From: Saccopteryx bilineata
Lineage: Eukaryota; Chordata; Mammalia; Chiroptera; Emballonuridae
Assembly: GCF_036850765.1 (NCBI RefSeq)
Contig: NC_089495.1
Location: forward strand, 121,853,033 to 121,917,032
Direction of reading: 5' to 3'
DNA length: 64,000 nucleotides
The position numbers and the translations under genes were made by a program. Position 1 is the first letter of the stretch, and each line of letters starts with the position of its first letter. Below the pieces are notes generated by a model. That model was not told the origin of the DNA and did no database searches. It saw only the letters and a program-made list of their open reading frames with translations. Positions 10,141-19,944 of this stretch are shown in pieces.

Positions 10141-10436
10141 AAATTTCAGAACATCTATAGGGGACCTGAGTAAGGGGGGGTAGAGGGATTGAACCAAAAA
10201 GGACAAAAAAGAGAAAAACACTCATGGACTAGACAACAGTGCGGTGATTGCAGGAGTGTGGGAGGTAGAGGATGGTATAGGTGGGATATATTGTGATGGA
10301 CAAAGACTTGACTGGGGGTGGTGAACACAGAATAGAGTGTACAGAGATGTGTTATGGAATTGGGCACCTGAAACCTGTATAATTATGTTAACCAGTGTTA
10401 CCCCCCAAAAAATACAATTAAAAAAAAAGAGGAAAA
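10141..10436 (+). mobile_element. L1 3'UTR end with A-tail, plus strand
   Basis: Contains the typical L1 tail text (GAAACCTGTATAATTATGTTAACCAGTG) and ends in CAATTAAAAAAAA. Short 5'-truncated copy. Confidence 0.7.
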
Positions 10437-10639
10437 GATAATTTCTTTGCAATTATAACAAAAAACAAAAACAAAAACAAAAAACAACTACCATGAAATA
10501 CCTAGGGATAAACTTAACAAAGCATACAAAGGACCAGAAACAAAGGACACTGAAAACTACAAAGCATTATTAAAAGAAGTTGAAAAAGACACAATGAAAT
10601 GGAAAAATATTTTGTGTTCATGGATTGGAAGAATCAATA

Positions 10640-10902
10640 GTGAGAGAAGGAAAGATAGACTCCTATATGCACCTGGACCAGGGTCGACCTGGCAGCCCTC
10701 GACTGGGGCTGATGCTTTGCCCATCTGGGGCCATGCTCGCAACCAATTGAGCCATGGCTGCAGGAAGAGAAGAGATTGAAGGGAGAGAGAGAGGGTTGGA
10801 GAAGCAGATGGTTGCTTCTCCTTTGTGCCCTGACTGGGAATCAAACCCAGGACATCTACATGCCAGGCCAATGCTCTACCACTTAGCCAACTGGCCAGGG
10901 CC
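10640..10902 (-). repeat. SINE family A, minus orientation, internally deleted and old
   Basis: Right end AGCCAACTGGCCAGGGCC, body shortened, tail side AGTGAGAGAAGGAAAGATAG. Confidence 0.75.
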
Positions 10903-11825
10903 TAGTTAAAATATTTATATTACCCAAAGCAATATACAGATTTATTGTAATCCTTATCAAATCCTCAATGTAATTTTTTAAAGAAATAAAACAATAAATC
11001 ATTAGATTTGTATGGAACTACAAAAGACCCTGAGTAGCCAAAGCAACCCTGAGAAAAAAGAATGAAGCCAGAGGTATTATACTAACCTGACTCCAAATTA
11101 TTCTACAGAGCTACAATAATGAAAACAACATGGTATTGGAAGAAAAACAAACACACAGACCAATGGAACAGAATTGAGAGCCCAGAAAAAAACCCCACAT
11201 GTATACAGGCAAATAATTTTTAACAAAGGAGCCAAAAGCACAATGGAGAAAAGAAAGCTACTTCAATAACTGGTGCTGGGAAAATTGGAAAGCCACGTGC
11301 AAAAGAATGAAAGTAGATTATAGTTTTCCTCCATGTACAAAATTTAAGCCAGACCTAAATATGAGAGCTATAACAATAAATTACATAGAAGAAAACGTAG
11401 GTACTAAACTTACGGACCTTGGCCATAGAGAACGTTTTATGAATTTGACCCCAAAGGCAAGGGAAGTAAAGGGAACAATAAATAAATGGGACTCTATCAA
11501 ACTAAAAAGCTTCTGCGCAGCAAAAGAAACTGACAACAAAACAAACAGGCAGCCAACCAAATGAGAGATGATATTTGCAAACAAAGTTCTGACGGGTTAA
11601 TATCCAGAATATTTTAAAAACTCATACAACTCAACACCAAACAAACAATCTAATTAAAAATGGAGAGAGGACCTGAACACACACTTTTCCCAAGAGGACA
11701 TGCAAATAACCAACAGATATGTGAAAAAATGTTCAACTTCACCAGCTAATAGGAAAATGCAAACCAAAACTACAGATACCACCCCACACCTGTTAGATTG
11801 GCTATTATCAAGAAGACAGGTAACG

Positions 11826-12423
11826 CCTGACCAGGCAGTGACGCAGTGGATAGAGTGTCGGACTGGGATGCGGAGGGCTCACCTGGTTTGAGCAAAGCTC
11901 ACCAGATTGGACCCAAGGTCGCTGGCTCCAGCAAGGGGTTACTGGGTCTGCTGAAGGCCCATGGTCAAGGCACATATGAGAAAGCAATCAATGAACAACT
12001 AAGGCCAGGGGTCCCCAAACCTTTTACACAGGGGGCCAGTTCACTGTCCCTCAGACCGTTGGAGGGCCAGACTATAAAAAAAACTATGAATAAATCCCTA
12101 TGCACACTGCACATATCTTATTTTAAAGTAAAAAAAACAAAACGGAACAAATACAATATTTAAAATAAAGAACAAGTAAATTTAAATCAACAAACTGACC
12201 AGTATTTCAATGGGAACTATGCTCCTCTCACTGACCACCAATGAAAGAGGTGCTCCTTCCGGAAGTACGGCAGGGGTAGATAAATGGCCTCAGGGAGCTG
12301 CATGTGTCCCTCGAAAAACTGATGATTGATGCTTCTCATCTCTCTCCGTTTCTGTCTGTCCCTGTCTATCTCTCTCTCTGACTCTCTCTCTGTCTCTGTA
12401 AAAAAAAAAAAAAAAAAAAAAAG
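11826..12423 (+). repeat. SINE family B, plus orientation, split by a hAT MITE
   Basis: Head GCCTGACCAGGCAGTGACGC, body to AACAACTAAGG at about 12004, then the inserted hAT piece, then the SINE 3' part (TGATTGATGCTTCTCATCTC, CTGTCTCTGTA) and an A-tail to 12423. The part of the body between the two blocks is slightly shortened. Confidence 0.85.
12005..12311 (-). mobile_element. hAT MITE (family 2), one end truncated, inside a SINE
   Basis: Starts CAGGGGTCCCCAAACC and runs inversely to the intact copy at 26979-27340 (shared GGGCCAGTTCACTGTCCCTC and AATACAATATTTAAAATAAAGAAC). The other terminus is lost near 12311. Confidence 0.8.
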
Positions 12424-12970
12424 ACAGGTAACAACAAATGTTGGAGAGGCGGTGGAGAAAAAGGAACTCTCATTCACTGCTGGTGGTAATGTAAACTGAA
12501 ATAGCCGTTATGGAAGAAAATATGGTGGTTCCTCAAAAAATTAAGAATAGAACTACCATATGATCCAGCAATTCCTGTACTTGGTATCTATTTGAAAAAC
12601 TTGAAAACATTTACTTGCAAAGGCATATGTATCCCTTATTCATGATGGCCAAGGTGGGATAAATTGTGACGTGTTCTTCGATTGATGACTGGATAAAGAA
12701 GAGATTGGTTATATGTACAATGGAATACTGCTCAGCCATAAGCAAAGATAAAATACTGCCATTTGTGACACTAGGGGTGGTCTTTGAGAATATTATGGTA
12801 AGTGAAATAAGTCTGAAAAAATAATCATATGGTTTTACTCATGTGCGAGATATAAAACTGAAAGTAGCAAATGAACAAACAAGAAAAACAAAAACTCATA
12901 GACACAAATAACAGAGTGGTTGTTACCAGACCGAGGGGATTCAGGGGTAGTAGAGGGTAAAGTAGGTGAA

Positions 12971-13296
12971 ATACTGTATTTTTCATTCCATAAGACGCAC
13001 CTAGAGTTTTAAGGAGGAAAATAATAAATAAAATACTCTGAACCAAATGGTTTGTTAAAATATTTAATAAAATATACCACAATAACATTTCAACAATGTA
13101 AACTCAACAGCAGTATTAACAACCATTAACACTGTTATTAACAAATGAGAAGAGACTTTAATGTCCAAATACTCTTCTAGTTGTCTGGGAACCCGCAGCT
13201 GCTAAAAAATAATGAACATTCGTTCCATAAGACGCACGGGCATTTCCCCTCCACTTTTGGGGGAAAAAAGTGCATCTTATGGAGCGAAAAATATGG
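12971..13296. mobile_element. Short TIR DNA element (MITE-like)
   Basis: About 26-bp inverted ends: TGTATTTTTCATTCCATAAG at the left and the inverse of CCATATTTTTCGCTCCATAAG at the right, each followed by (A/G)ACGCAC/ATGCAC. The interior has no ORF of note. I could not fix the target duplication, so the superfamily is open. Confidence 0.65.
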
Positions 13297-13440
13297 AATA
13301 TGGTGATGGAAGGAGACTTGACTTTGGGTGGCAAGCTCATAGTGCCTTATTCGGATGATGTGTCATAAAATTGTACACATGAAACCTGTATAATCGTGTT
13401 AAGCAATGTTACCCTCATAAGTTTAATTTTAAAAAGAAAA

Positions 13441-15427
13441 GAAAGAAAACTAACTATTAAAAGATTGTAAAAAATATATTTTCTCTTTGGGCATGGGGTG
13501 TTAGTATGTCAAGCGACTCTCTTCTCCAGGGATAGCAGTGGGTTCTTTCCCACTGTCACAGTAGTTCTTCAGAATATGGACTTAAGCGGGACATACTTGA
13601 GTACTTCTGTTTGAAAGAAAACAAGTATCTAGGTGTAAGAATCAATCTGAGGCTTCAGTTTTGGAAAAGAAATGAAAGCTCTTAACCTCCTACCCTGCTC
13701 CCCAGCTCTGCCTCTGGCTCTTCAGTTCCTTCCTGTGCTGGCCTTCCTTCAAAGGCTGGCCTTGCAGGCTCTGCATTAACACCTCCATGAGGAACAGATT
13801 ACTACTTGGGCAGGCTCACTGCCTCTGAAAAGGGTTGTCTTTTGTTTCTAGATGAAATCTGTTTCTTTGTCGTTTTTACACATTAAGTAGTTTGTCTGCC
13901 CACCTACAGACAACAAAGACAATAAATCTAATTATGTCTCTTCCATATGGTCCCTCTTTAGTTATTTGAAGACAATTGTTTTGTTCCCTATAAGACCTCC
14001 TTCATTCAGTCATTCATTCATTTATTGACTGTCCACCATACACTGTACAGAGTGTGATGGAAGCAGTTGAAAACACAGTGCTCACAGTTGGATGTCCATT
14101 TAGACTCTGAGATGTTCGATCAGGAGGTATATTGGGAGTACCCTTAGAAATAACAACTGAGAGGGGTGAGCAAAATTGGTATGGGAAGAAGGAAGAGGTC
14201 GCCTGCCAGACAGTTGCAAAAGAGGCCTCAGAAGATCTTAACGGGAGCTCTGGGGCTGGATGACCCTCAGAGCTATTTCACCTTAAAGGCAAGGCATTAA
14301 AGTCTTTGTATTACCCCTTGTCTGGTCACTGAGCTGGGCTTGGGCCAGGTTTCTTTGCTGGGTAAATTTCTGGAGAGAGACTCAGTTGGGAGCTGTTAAC
14401 TACTAACACTCCCCTCTGCCTGGGGTGTGATAACATCCAGCAGGAGCCTGAATGGTGCACTCATCCTCTCCAAGTGGAGAGAGCTATTCCCCACATTAGA
14501 ATACTATAATGAACCAAATATTTCCGTAGGTCAGTGTACAGAGTTCCTGGGAGCATAGGCAACATCAGTCCTGCCTGAGGAGCTAGGACAGGCTTTCCAG
14601 TGTTAACCTAAAATAAAAGGACAAAGTGAGAGAAACAAGCATTTATTGGAGATCAAAGAACAACTCTTCAGAAAGCTCTGCTTCAGGGGGAAACCCAGTT
14701 AGTATTCTGATTAGGACACAGAAGCAAGGGATACAAATTTAAAAGGGAAGAAAGGGCAGTTCTATTGGTTGCAGATAAGGGAACCTTGTGATTGTAATTC
14801 TCAACAGTGTTTTAAAATTTCAGTCTGGTAGTCATCAGGCCTTTAGTGGTAGTACTGCTTTCTTGTTATCTTTGCAAACAGTTCTTCAGATACACTGTTG
14901 CTTTATTTGCGGTCCAAAGGTTATTTTGCCCTGTTTTAACATTCCAAAAGACAGGAGAGGCTGTTTCTCTAGCATGGCAGCTCAGACTTCATTTTGAAGT
15001 GGCTCTGTTTGCATTATTTGTCTACACCAGGAAGTCAAGAGTATGAATAGCAAGGAGAATGCTTGTGAGCAGACTTTAAGCAGTAGAAGGGCCAACAACC
15101 CTCAATGGTTTTTTGCACCTGGAAGGGTGGAGCAAGGAGACACCATGCTTCTGATCTGCAACCCTTGGTGACTATTGTGCCATTTGCGAGAATAAAGAAC
15201 CTGAGTGCAGGAAGAAAATAAGGCAGTCCACTCTGATGAATAAGGAATGGGGACATGGGGGACAAGAGGGTGGATGTGCAGCCTGCTCCCCACTTCTAGC
15301 CCGGAGCTTTGTGAGCCAGTCTTTCATTCATCTCCCTCCTGGGCGTGGCTCCTTGGAAGCAGAGCTGACTACGTGAATGTGCTTTCCCCTTCTCCTACCC
15401 TTAACTGCCTGTGGTGTGTTTTCACAG
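13441..15427. other. Non-repetitive intron or 5' flank before USP18 exon 2
   Basis: No splice-linked coding segment recognised. A stretch at about 14590-15030 has some LTR-like character (CATTTATTGGAGATC, A-rich purine blocks) but no clear ends. USP18 exon 1, if this side of the window, could not be identified. Confidence 0.5.
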
Positions 15428-15690
15428 TTGTCCAACCAAGGCTGACGCGTGAGAGATCTCCCTGGAAGTATGGTCGTGCAGTGCTGAGGACAGGCCAGCC
15501 AACGGCCCGGGGATTTTGGAGTGACTGTGAACGCGCAGTGTGTTTGGATTCCTGAGGAAATTTGACAATCACTTGGTTGAGTCTCAGCATTTCCTGGCAG
15601 ACCCTGTTGAGGAGGAGCAAGAGAACCGCAACATGAAGAAGAAGAGGGAACAGCCACCAAAACACCTCGGAGCCTGGGGATCCCCTCAGG
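15428..15690 (+). CDS. USP18: USP18 exon 2 (5'UTR end and N-terminal coding part), no ATG at the expected start
   Basis: The exon start is inferred from the acceptor TTTTCACAG ending at 15427. Coding similarity to the human N-terminus begins at ACG 15531-15533, which aligns with the human ATG; the next residues are R-S-V-F-G-F-L-R-K against human S-K-A-F-G-L-L-R-Q. An in-frame TGA lies directly upstream (15528-15530), so no upstream start in this exon can extend the frame. GTG at 15540 and TTG within the N-H-L-V stretch are other near-cognates. The first in-frame ATG is 15633-15635, with adenine at -3, aligned with human Met36; starting there would drop about 34 residues. A five-codon upstream ORF starts at 15470. 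The exon ends in phase 1 at 15690 and the donor GTCATT is poor at +3 and +5. Coding end is secure, translation start is not. Confidence 0.85.
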
Positions 15691-15932
15691 GTCATTATCT
15701 CCCTCCCATCTTTCTCTTTCTTTTACTGCGTAGAAATGTTTTGTTCACTCACTGTGCTTTGAATCAGTAGAACTTTTTAGTTAATAACTGCTGGTCTCTT
15801 GTACCTCCGTTTCTGCACCTTGGAAAAACTGTAGCACTGATGCATATTATCATTGGAATAAATGAGATAATCTGCGGAAACCGCTCTAGACCCATGTTTG
15901 GCATGCGGTAGCAGTTAGCGTGGGTTCCTGTG

Positions 15933-16126
15933 TTTTTTTTTGGTTTGTTTTTTGTTTGTTTGTTTTGTTTTTTTTAGAGAGAGAGAGACAGAGGGAGAGA
16001 GAAGGGGGAGGAGCAGGAAGCATCAACTCCCATATGTGCCTTGACCAGGCAAGCCCAGGGTTTTGAACCGGCGACCTCAGTGTTCCAGGACGACGCTTTA
16101 TCCCACTGCGCCACCACAGGTCAGGC
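15933..16126 (-). repeat. SINE family C (short), minus orientation
   Basis: T/G-rich tail, AGAGAGAGAGAGACAGAGGG, GGAAGCATCAACTCCCATATG, and inverted tRNA-like head ending CACCACAGGTCAGGC. Target repeat GTTCCTGTG on both sides. Confidence 0.88.
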
Positions 16127-16925
16127 CGTTCCTGTGGTTATTGTTAGACCTGTGTGCTCATGCATCTAAGAGACAGGCACTTCTGCTGACTCAGGAGTAT
16201 GAATCTGAGATTACCTGCTACTCTTGGATTTCTGTGTTCTTAGTACCCTGTCTCCTATACACCAAAGCCCTTTTCCCAGGAATACTGAGAGTAGTGATAC
16301 TCCCTCCCTCTTAAATATTACTCACCTTGTGGAGTCCATGGCTGGGTTGGGAAAGGAGAGGTTGGTTGCAAGTGGGTTAGAGAAATGCTATCTTTTGGTT
16401 TTCTCATTTCCTTATAAGTTCCTTTTGGCTTCCAGCATCTAGAGGTAAGTTTAGATTAGTGGCTCTCCCCTGAAGCTTTCTTCAGATTTCTTCAACCACA
16501 TTGTGGGGACTGGGCAGGGCCTTTTCACTGGAGTCTGAAATTACTCTTACCCCTGAGCCCTGTAGATGCCCATTCTGACTGAACTCCTAATTCTCCCAGG
16601 TGCACTTCCTGTGATGTTTCTTGCTTTTCCTTTATTGTAAGAACCACAGTGGTTTGTACTACACATTTGACAATGAGTAATACAGTTTCTTGTGACCTCC
16701 CTTTTCCTATGGACTATTAACACTTATTGCTGTTTCACTTTTCAGAGTTCATGCCTTATCTCTACTCCCCAATTTGTTTGCAAGCTCCCTAGTGAATTCT
16801 TTGTTCCATGAGAGCACTTTACAGGATTTCATGTCCTTCAGTAGATTCTTGAAAAATATATGACTTCTGTTAAATCCCTTAGCTAGGTCTTCTCCTCAGT
16901 ATTTTTTTTTCTCTTTTCTTCATAG
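16127..16925. other. USP18 intron 2 remainder, unique sequence
   Basis: No repeat family or coding frame recognised apart from the pyrimidine-rich acceptor before exon 3. Confidence 0.5.
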
Positions 16926-17022
16926 GCCCAGTTGGTTTACACAACATCGGACAGACCTGTTGCCTTAACTCCCTGATCCAGGTATTAATTAGGAACATGG
17001 GCTTCACCCAGATATTGAAGAG
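16926..17022 (+). CDS. USP18: USP18 exon 3, Cys box with catalytic cysteine
   Basis: The acceptor is a pyrimidine-rich TTCATAG ending at 16925 and the donor is GTAAGA. The exon opens by completing a glycine codon split with exon 2. It encodes the USP Cys box, G-L-H-N-I-G-Q-T-C-C-L-N-S-L-I-Q, nearly identical to human. The nucleophile is the first Cys of the pair, codon 16958-16960 (human Cys64); the Asn and Gln before it belong to the oxyanion region. The last two bases (AG) start an arginine codon finished in exon 4. An internal Met lies after the catalytic Cys, so it cannot serve as an alternative start for an active enzyme. Confidence 0.95.
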
Positions 17023-17989
17023 GTAAGACTATCACTCAGGTTATGAACATGTATATGGCTTTTTATTTTCAAATATTCAGTTATTTACAGTAAATTGGAC
17101 TTTTATTATTATTATTATTAAATTTAATACAATGACATTGATAAATCAGGGTACATATGCTGAGAGAAAACATCACCAGATTATTTTGACATTTGATTGT
17201 GCTGTATACCCCTCCCCCAAAGTCAAATTGTCTTCTGTCACATTCTATCTAGTTTTCTTTGTGCCCCTCCCCTCCCCCACCCCCTCTTTCCTTCCTTGCG
17301 CCATCCCCCCTCCCCCCACCCTTCCATCCCCATTGCCATCACATTCTTGTTCATGTCTCTGAGTCTCATTTTTATGTCCCATCTATGTATGGATTCATAT
17401 AGTTCTTAGTTTTTCCGATTTTCTTATTTCACTCCGTATAATGTTATCAAGGTCCATCCATGTTATTGTAAATGATCCGATGTCATCATTTCTTATGGCT
17501 GAGTAGTGTTCTATAGTATATATGCACCAAAGCTTTTTAATCCACTCGTCCACTGACGGACACTTGGGCTGTTTCCAGATCTTCGCTATTGTGAACAATG
17601 CTGCCACAAACATGGGGGCGCATTTCTCCTTTTGGAGCCGTTCTATGGTGTTCTTAGGGTATATTCCTAAAAGTGGGATAGATGGGTCAAAAGGCAGTTC
17701 GATTTTCAGTTTTTTGAGGAATCTCCATACTGTTTTCCACAGTGGCTGCACCCCCAGCCACTGCATTCCCACCAGCAATGCAGGAGGGTTCCCTTTTCTC
17801 CATATCCTAGCCAGCACTTATTCTGTGTTGTTTTGTTGATGAGCGCCATTCTGACTGGTGTGAGGTGATATCTCATTGTGGTTTTAATTTGCATTTCTCT
17901 AATGATTAGTGATGTTGAGCATTTTTTCATATGCCTGTTGGCCATCTGTATGTCCTCTTTGGAGAAGTGTCTATTCATTTCTTTTGCCC

Positions 17990-18371
17990 ATTTTTTTTTC
18001 TGAAGCTGGAAACAGGGAGAGACAGTCAGACAGACTCCCACATGCGCCCCACTGGGATCCACCTGGCACACCCACCAGGGGCGAGGCTCTGCCCACCAGG
18101 GGGTGATGCTGTGCCCCTCCGGGGCGTCGCTCTGCCGTAACCAGAGCCACTCTAGCGCCTGGGGCAGAGGCCAAGGAGCCATCCCCAGCACCCGGGCCAT
18201 CTTTGCTCCAATGGAACCTTGGCTGCGGGAGGGGAAGAGAGAGACAGAGAGGAAGGAGGGGGGGGTGGAGAAGCAAATGGGCGCTTCTCCTATGTGCCCT
18301 GGCTGGAAATCGAACCCGGGTCCCCCGCATGCCAGGCCGACGCTCTACCGCTGAGCCAACTGGCCAGGGCC
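17990..18371 (-). repeat. SINE family A, full length, in L1
   Basis: TSD TTTTGCCCATTTTTT around 17981-17995 and again at 18374. Little diverged from the other young copies. Overlapping reading frames in both directions are SINE artefacts. Confidence 0.92.
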
Positions 18372-19149
18372 TGTTTTGCCCATTTTTTGATTGGATTATT
18401 TGTCTTCCTGGTGTTGAGATTTACAAGTTCTTTATAAATTTTGGTTATTAACCCCTTATCAGACGTATTGTCAAATATGTTCTCCCATTGTATAGTTTGT
18501 CTTTTTATTCTGTTCTTATTGTCTTTAGCTGTGCAAAACTTTTTAGTTTGATATAATCCCATTTGTTTATCCTGTCTTTTATTTCACTTCCCTGTGGAGA
18601 TAAATCAGCAAATATATTGCTCCAAGAGATGTTGGAGAGCTTACTGCCTATGTTTTCTTCTAAGATGCTTATGGTATCACGGCCTACATTTAAGTCTTTT
18701 ATCCATTTTGAGTTTATTTTTGTGAGTGGTGTAAGCTGGTGATCTAGTTTCATTTTTTTTGCAGGTAGCTGTCCAATTTTCCCAACACCATTTGTTAAAG
18801 AGGCTGTCTTTACTCCATTGTATTTCCTTACCTCCTTTGTCAAATATCAGTTGTCCATAGAGCTTTGGGTTTATTTCTGGGTTCTCTGTTCTGTTCCATT
18901 GATCTATGTGCCTGTTCTTATGCCAGTACCAGGCTGTTTTGAGTACAATGGCCTTGTAGTATAACTTGATATCAGGAAGTGTGAAACCTCCCACTTTATT
19001 CTTCTTTTTTAAGATTGCTGAGGCTATTCGTGTTCTTTTTTGGTTCCATATAAATTTTTGGAATATGTGATCTATAACTTTGAAGTATGTCATTGGTATT
19101 TTAATTGGTATTGCATTGAATTTATAGATTGCTTTGGGTAAGATAGACA

Positions 19150-19544
19150 TTTTTTTTTTTTTCATTTTTCTGAAGCTGGAAACAGGGAGAGACAGTCAGA
19201 CAGACTCCCACATGCGCCCGACCGGGATCCACCCGGCACGCCCACCAGGGGCGACGCTCTGCCCACCAGGGGGCGATGCTCTGCCCATCCTGGGTGTCGC
19301 CATGTTGCGACCAGAGCCACTCTAGCGCCTGAGGCAGAGGCCACAGAGCCATCCCCAGCGCCCGGGCCATCTTTGCTCCATTGGAGCCTTGGCTGCGGGA
19401 GGGGAAGAGAGAGACAGAGAGGAAGGAGAGGGGGAGGGGTGGAGAAGCAGATGGGCGCTTCTCCTGTGTGCCCTGGCTGGGAATTGAACCCGGGTCCTCC
19501 GCACACTAGGCCGACGCTCTACCACTGAGCCAACTGGCCAGGGC
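19150..19544 (-). repeat. SINE family A, first of two at the same target
   Basis: Poly-T, body, and head ending CAACTGGCCAGGGC. Left repeat TAGACATTTT, right repeat GACATTTT at 19545, directly followed by a second SINE. Confidence 0.92.
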
Positions 19545-19549
19545 GACAT

Positions 19550-19944
19550 TTTTTTTTTTTTGTATTTTTCTGAAGCTGGAAACCGGGAGAGACAGTCAGA
19601 CAGACTCCCGCATGCACCCGACCGGGATCCACCCGGCACGCCCACCAGGGACTACACTCTGCCCACCAGGGGGCGATGCTCTGCCCCTCCGGGGCATTGC
19701 TCTGTTGCGACCAGAGCCACTCTAGCGCCTGGGGCAGAGGCCAAGGAGCCATCCCCAGCGCCTGGGCCATCTTTGCTCCAATGGAGCCTCGGCTGCAGGA
19801 GGGGAAGAGAGAGACAGAGAGGAAGGAGAGGGGGAGGGGTGGAGAAGCAGATGGGCGCTTCTCCTGTGTGCCCTGGCCGGGTATCGAACCCGGGACCTCT
19901 GCACGCCAGGCCGACGCTCTACCACTGAGCCAGCCAGCCAGGGC
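19550..19944 (-). repeat. SINE family A, second copy in tandem at the same target
   Basis: Begins in the poly-T after the previous copy and ends GCCAGCCAGGGCC; followed by AATATAGACATTTTAAT, the original L1 target sequence. Confidence 0.92.

Larger units (their letters stand above)
10437..13440 (+). mobile_element. 5'-truncated L1 (ORF2 C-terminal half and 3'UTR), plus strand
   Basis: Plus-strand translation yields L1 ORF2 from the RT thumb onwards, for example the segment at 11307-11564 with [14 protein letters not shown] and the end near 12720 (M-E-Y-C-S-A-I type text). The 3'UTR ends near 13440. Interrupted by SINEs at 10640-10902 and 11826-12423 and a TIR element at 12971-13296. Decayed. 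Confidence 0.85.

Noticed and set aside
15247..15695. Frames of 100-110 codons on both strands around USP18 exon 2 (15247-15555 plus; 15328-15695 minus)
   Set aside because: Not in the USP18 frame, no similarity recognised, and they cross the exon 2 acceptor. Most likely chance.
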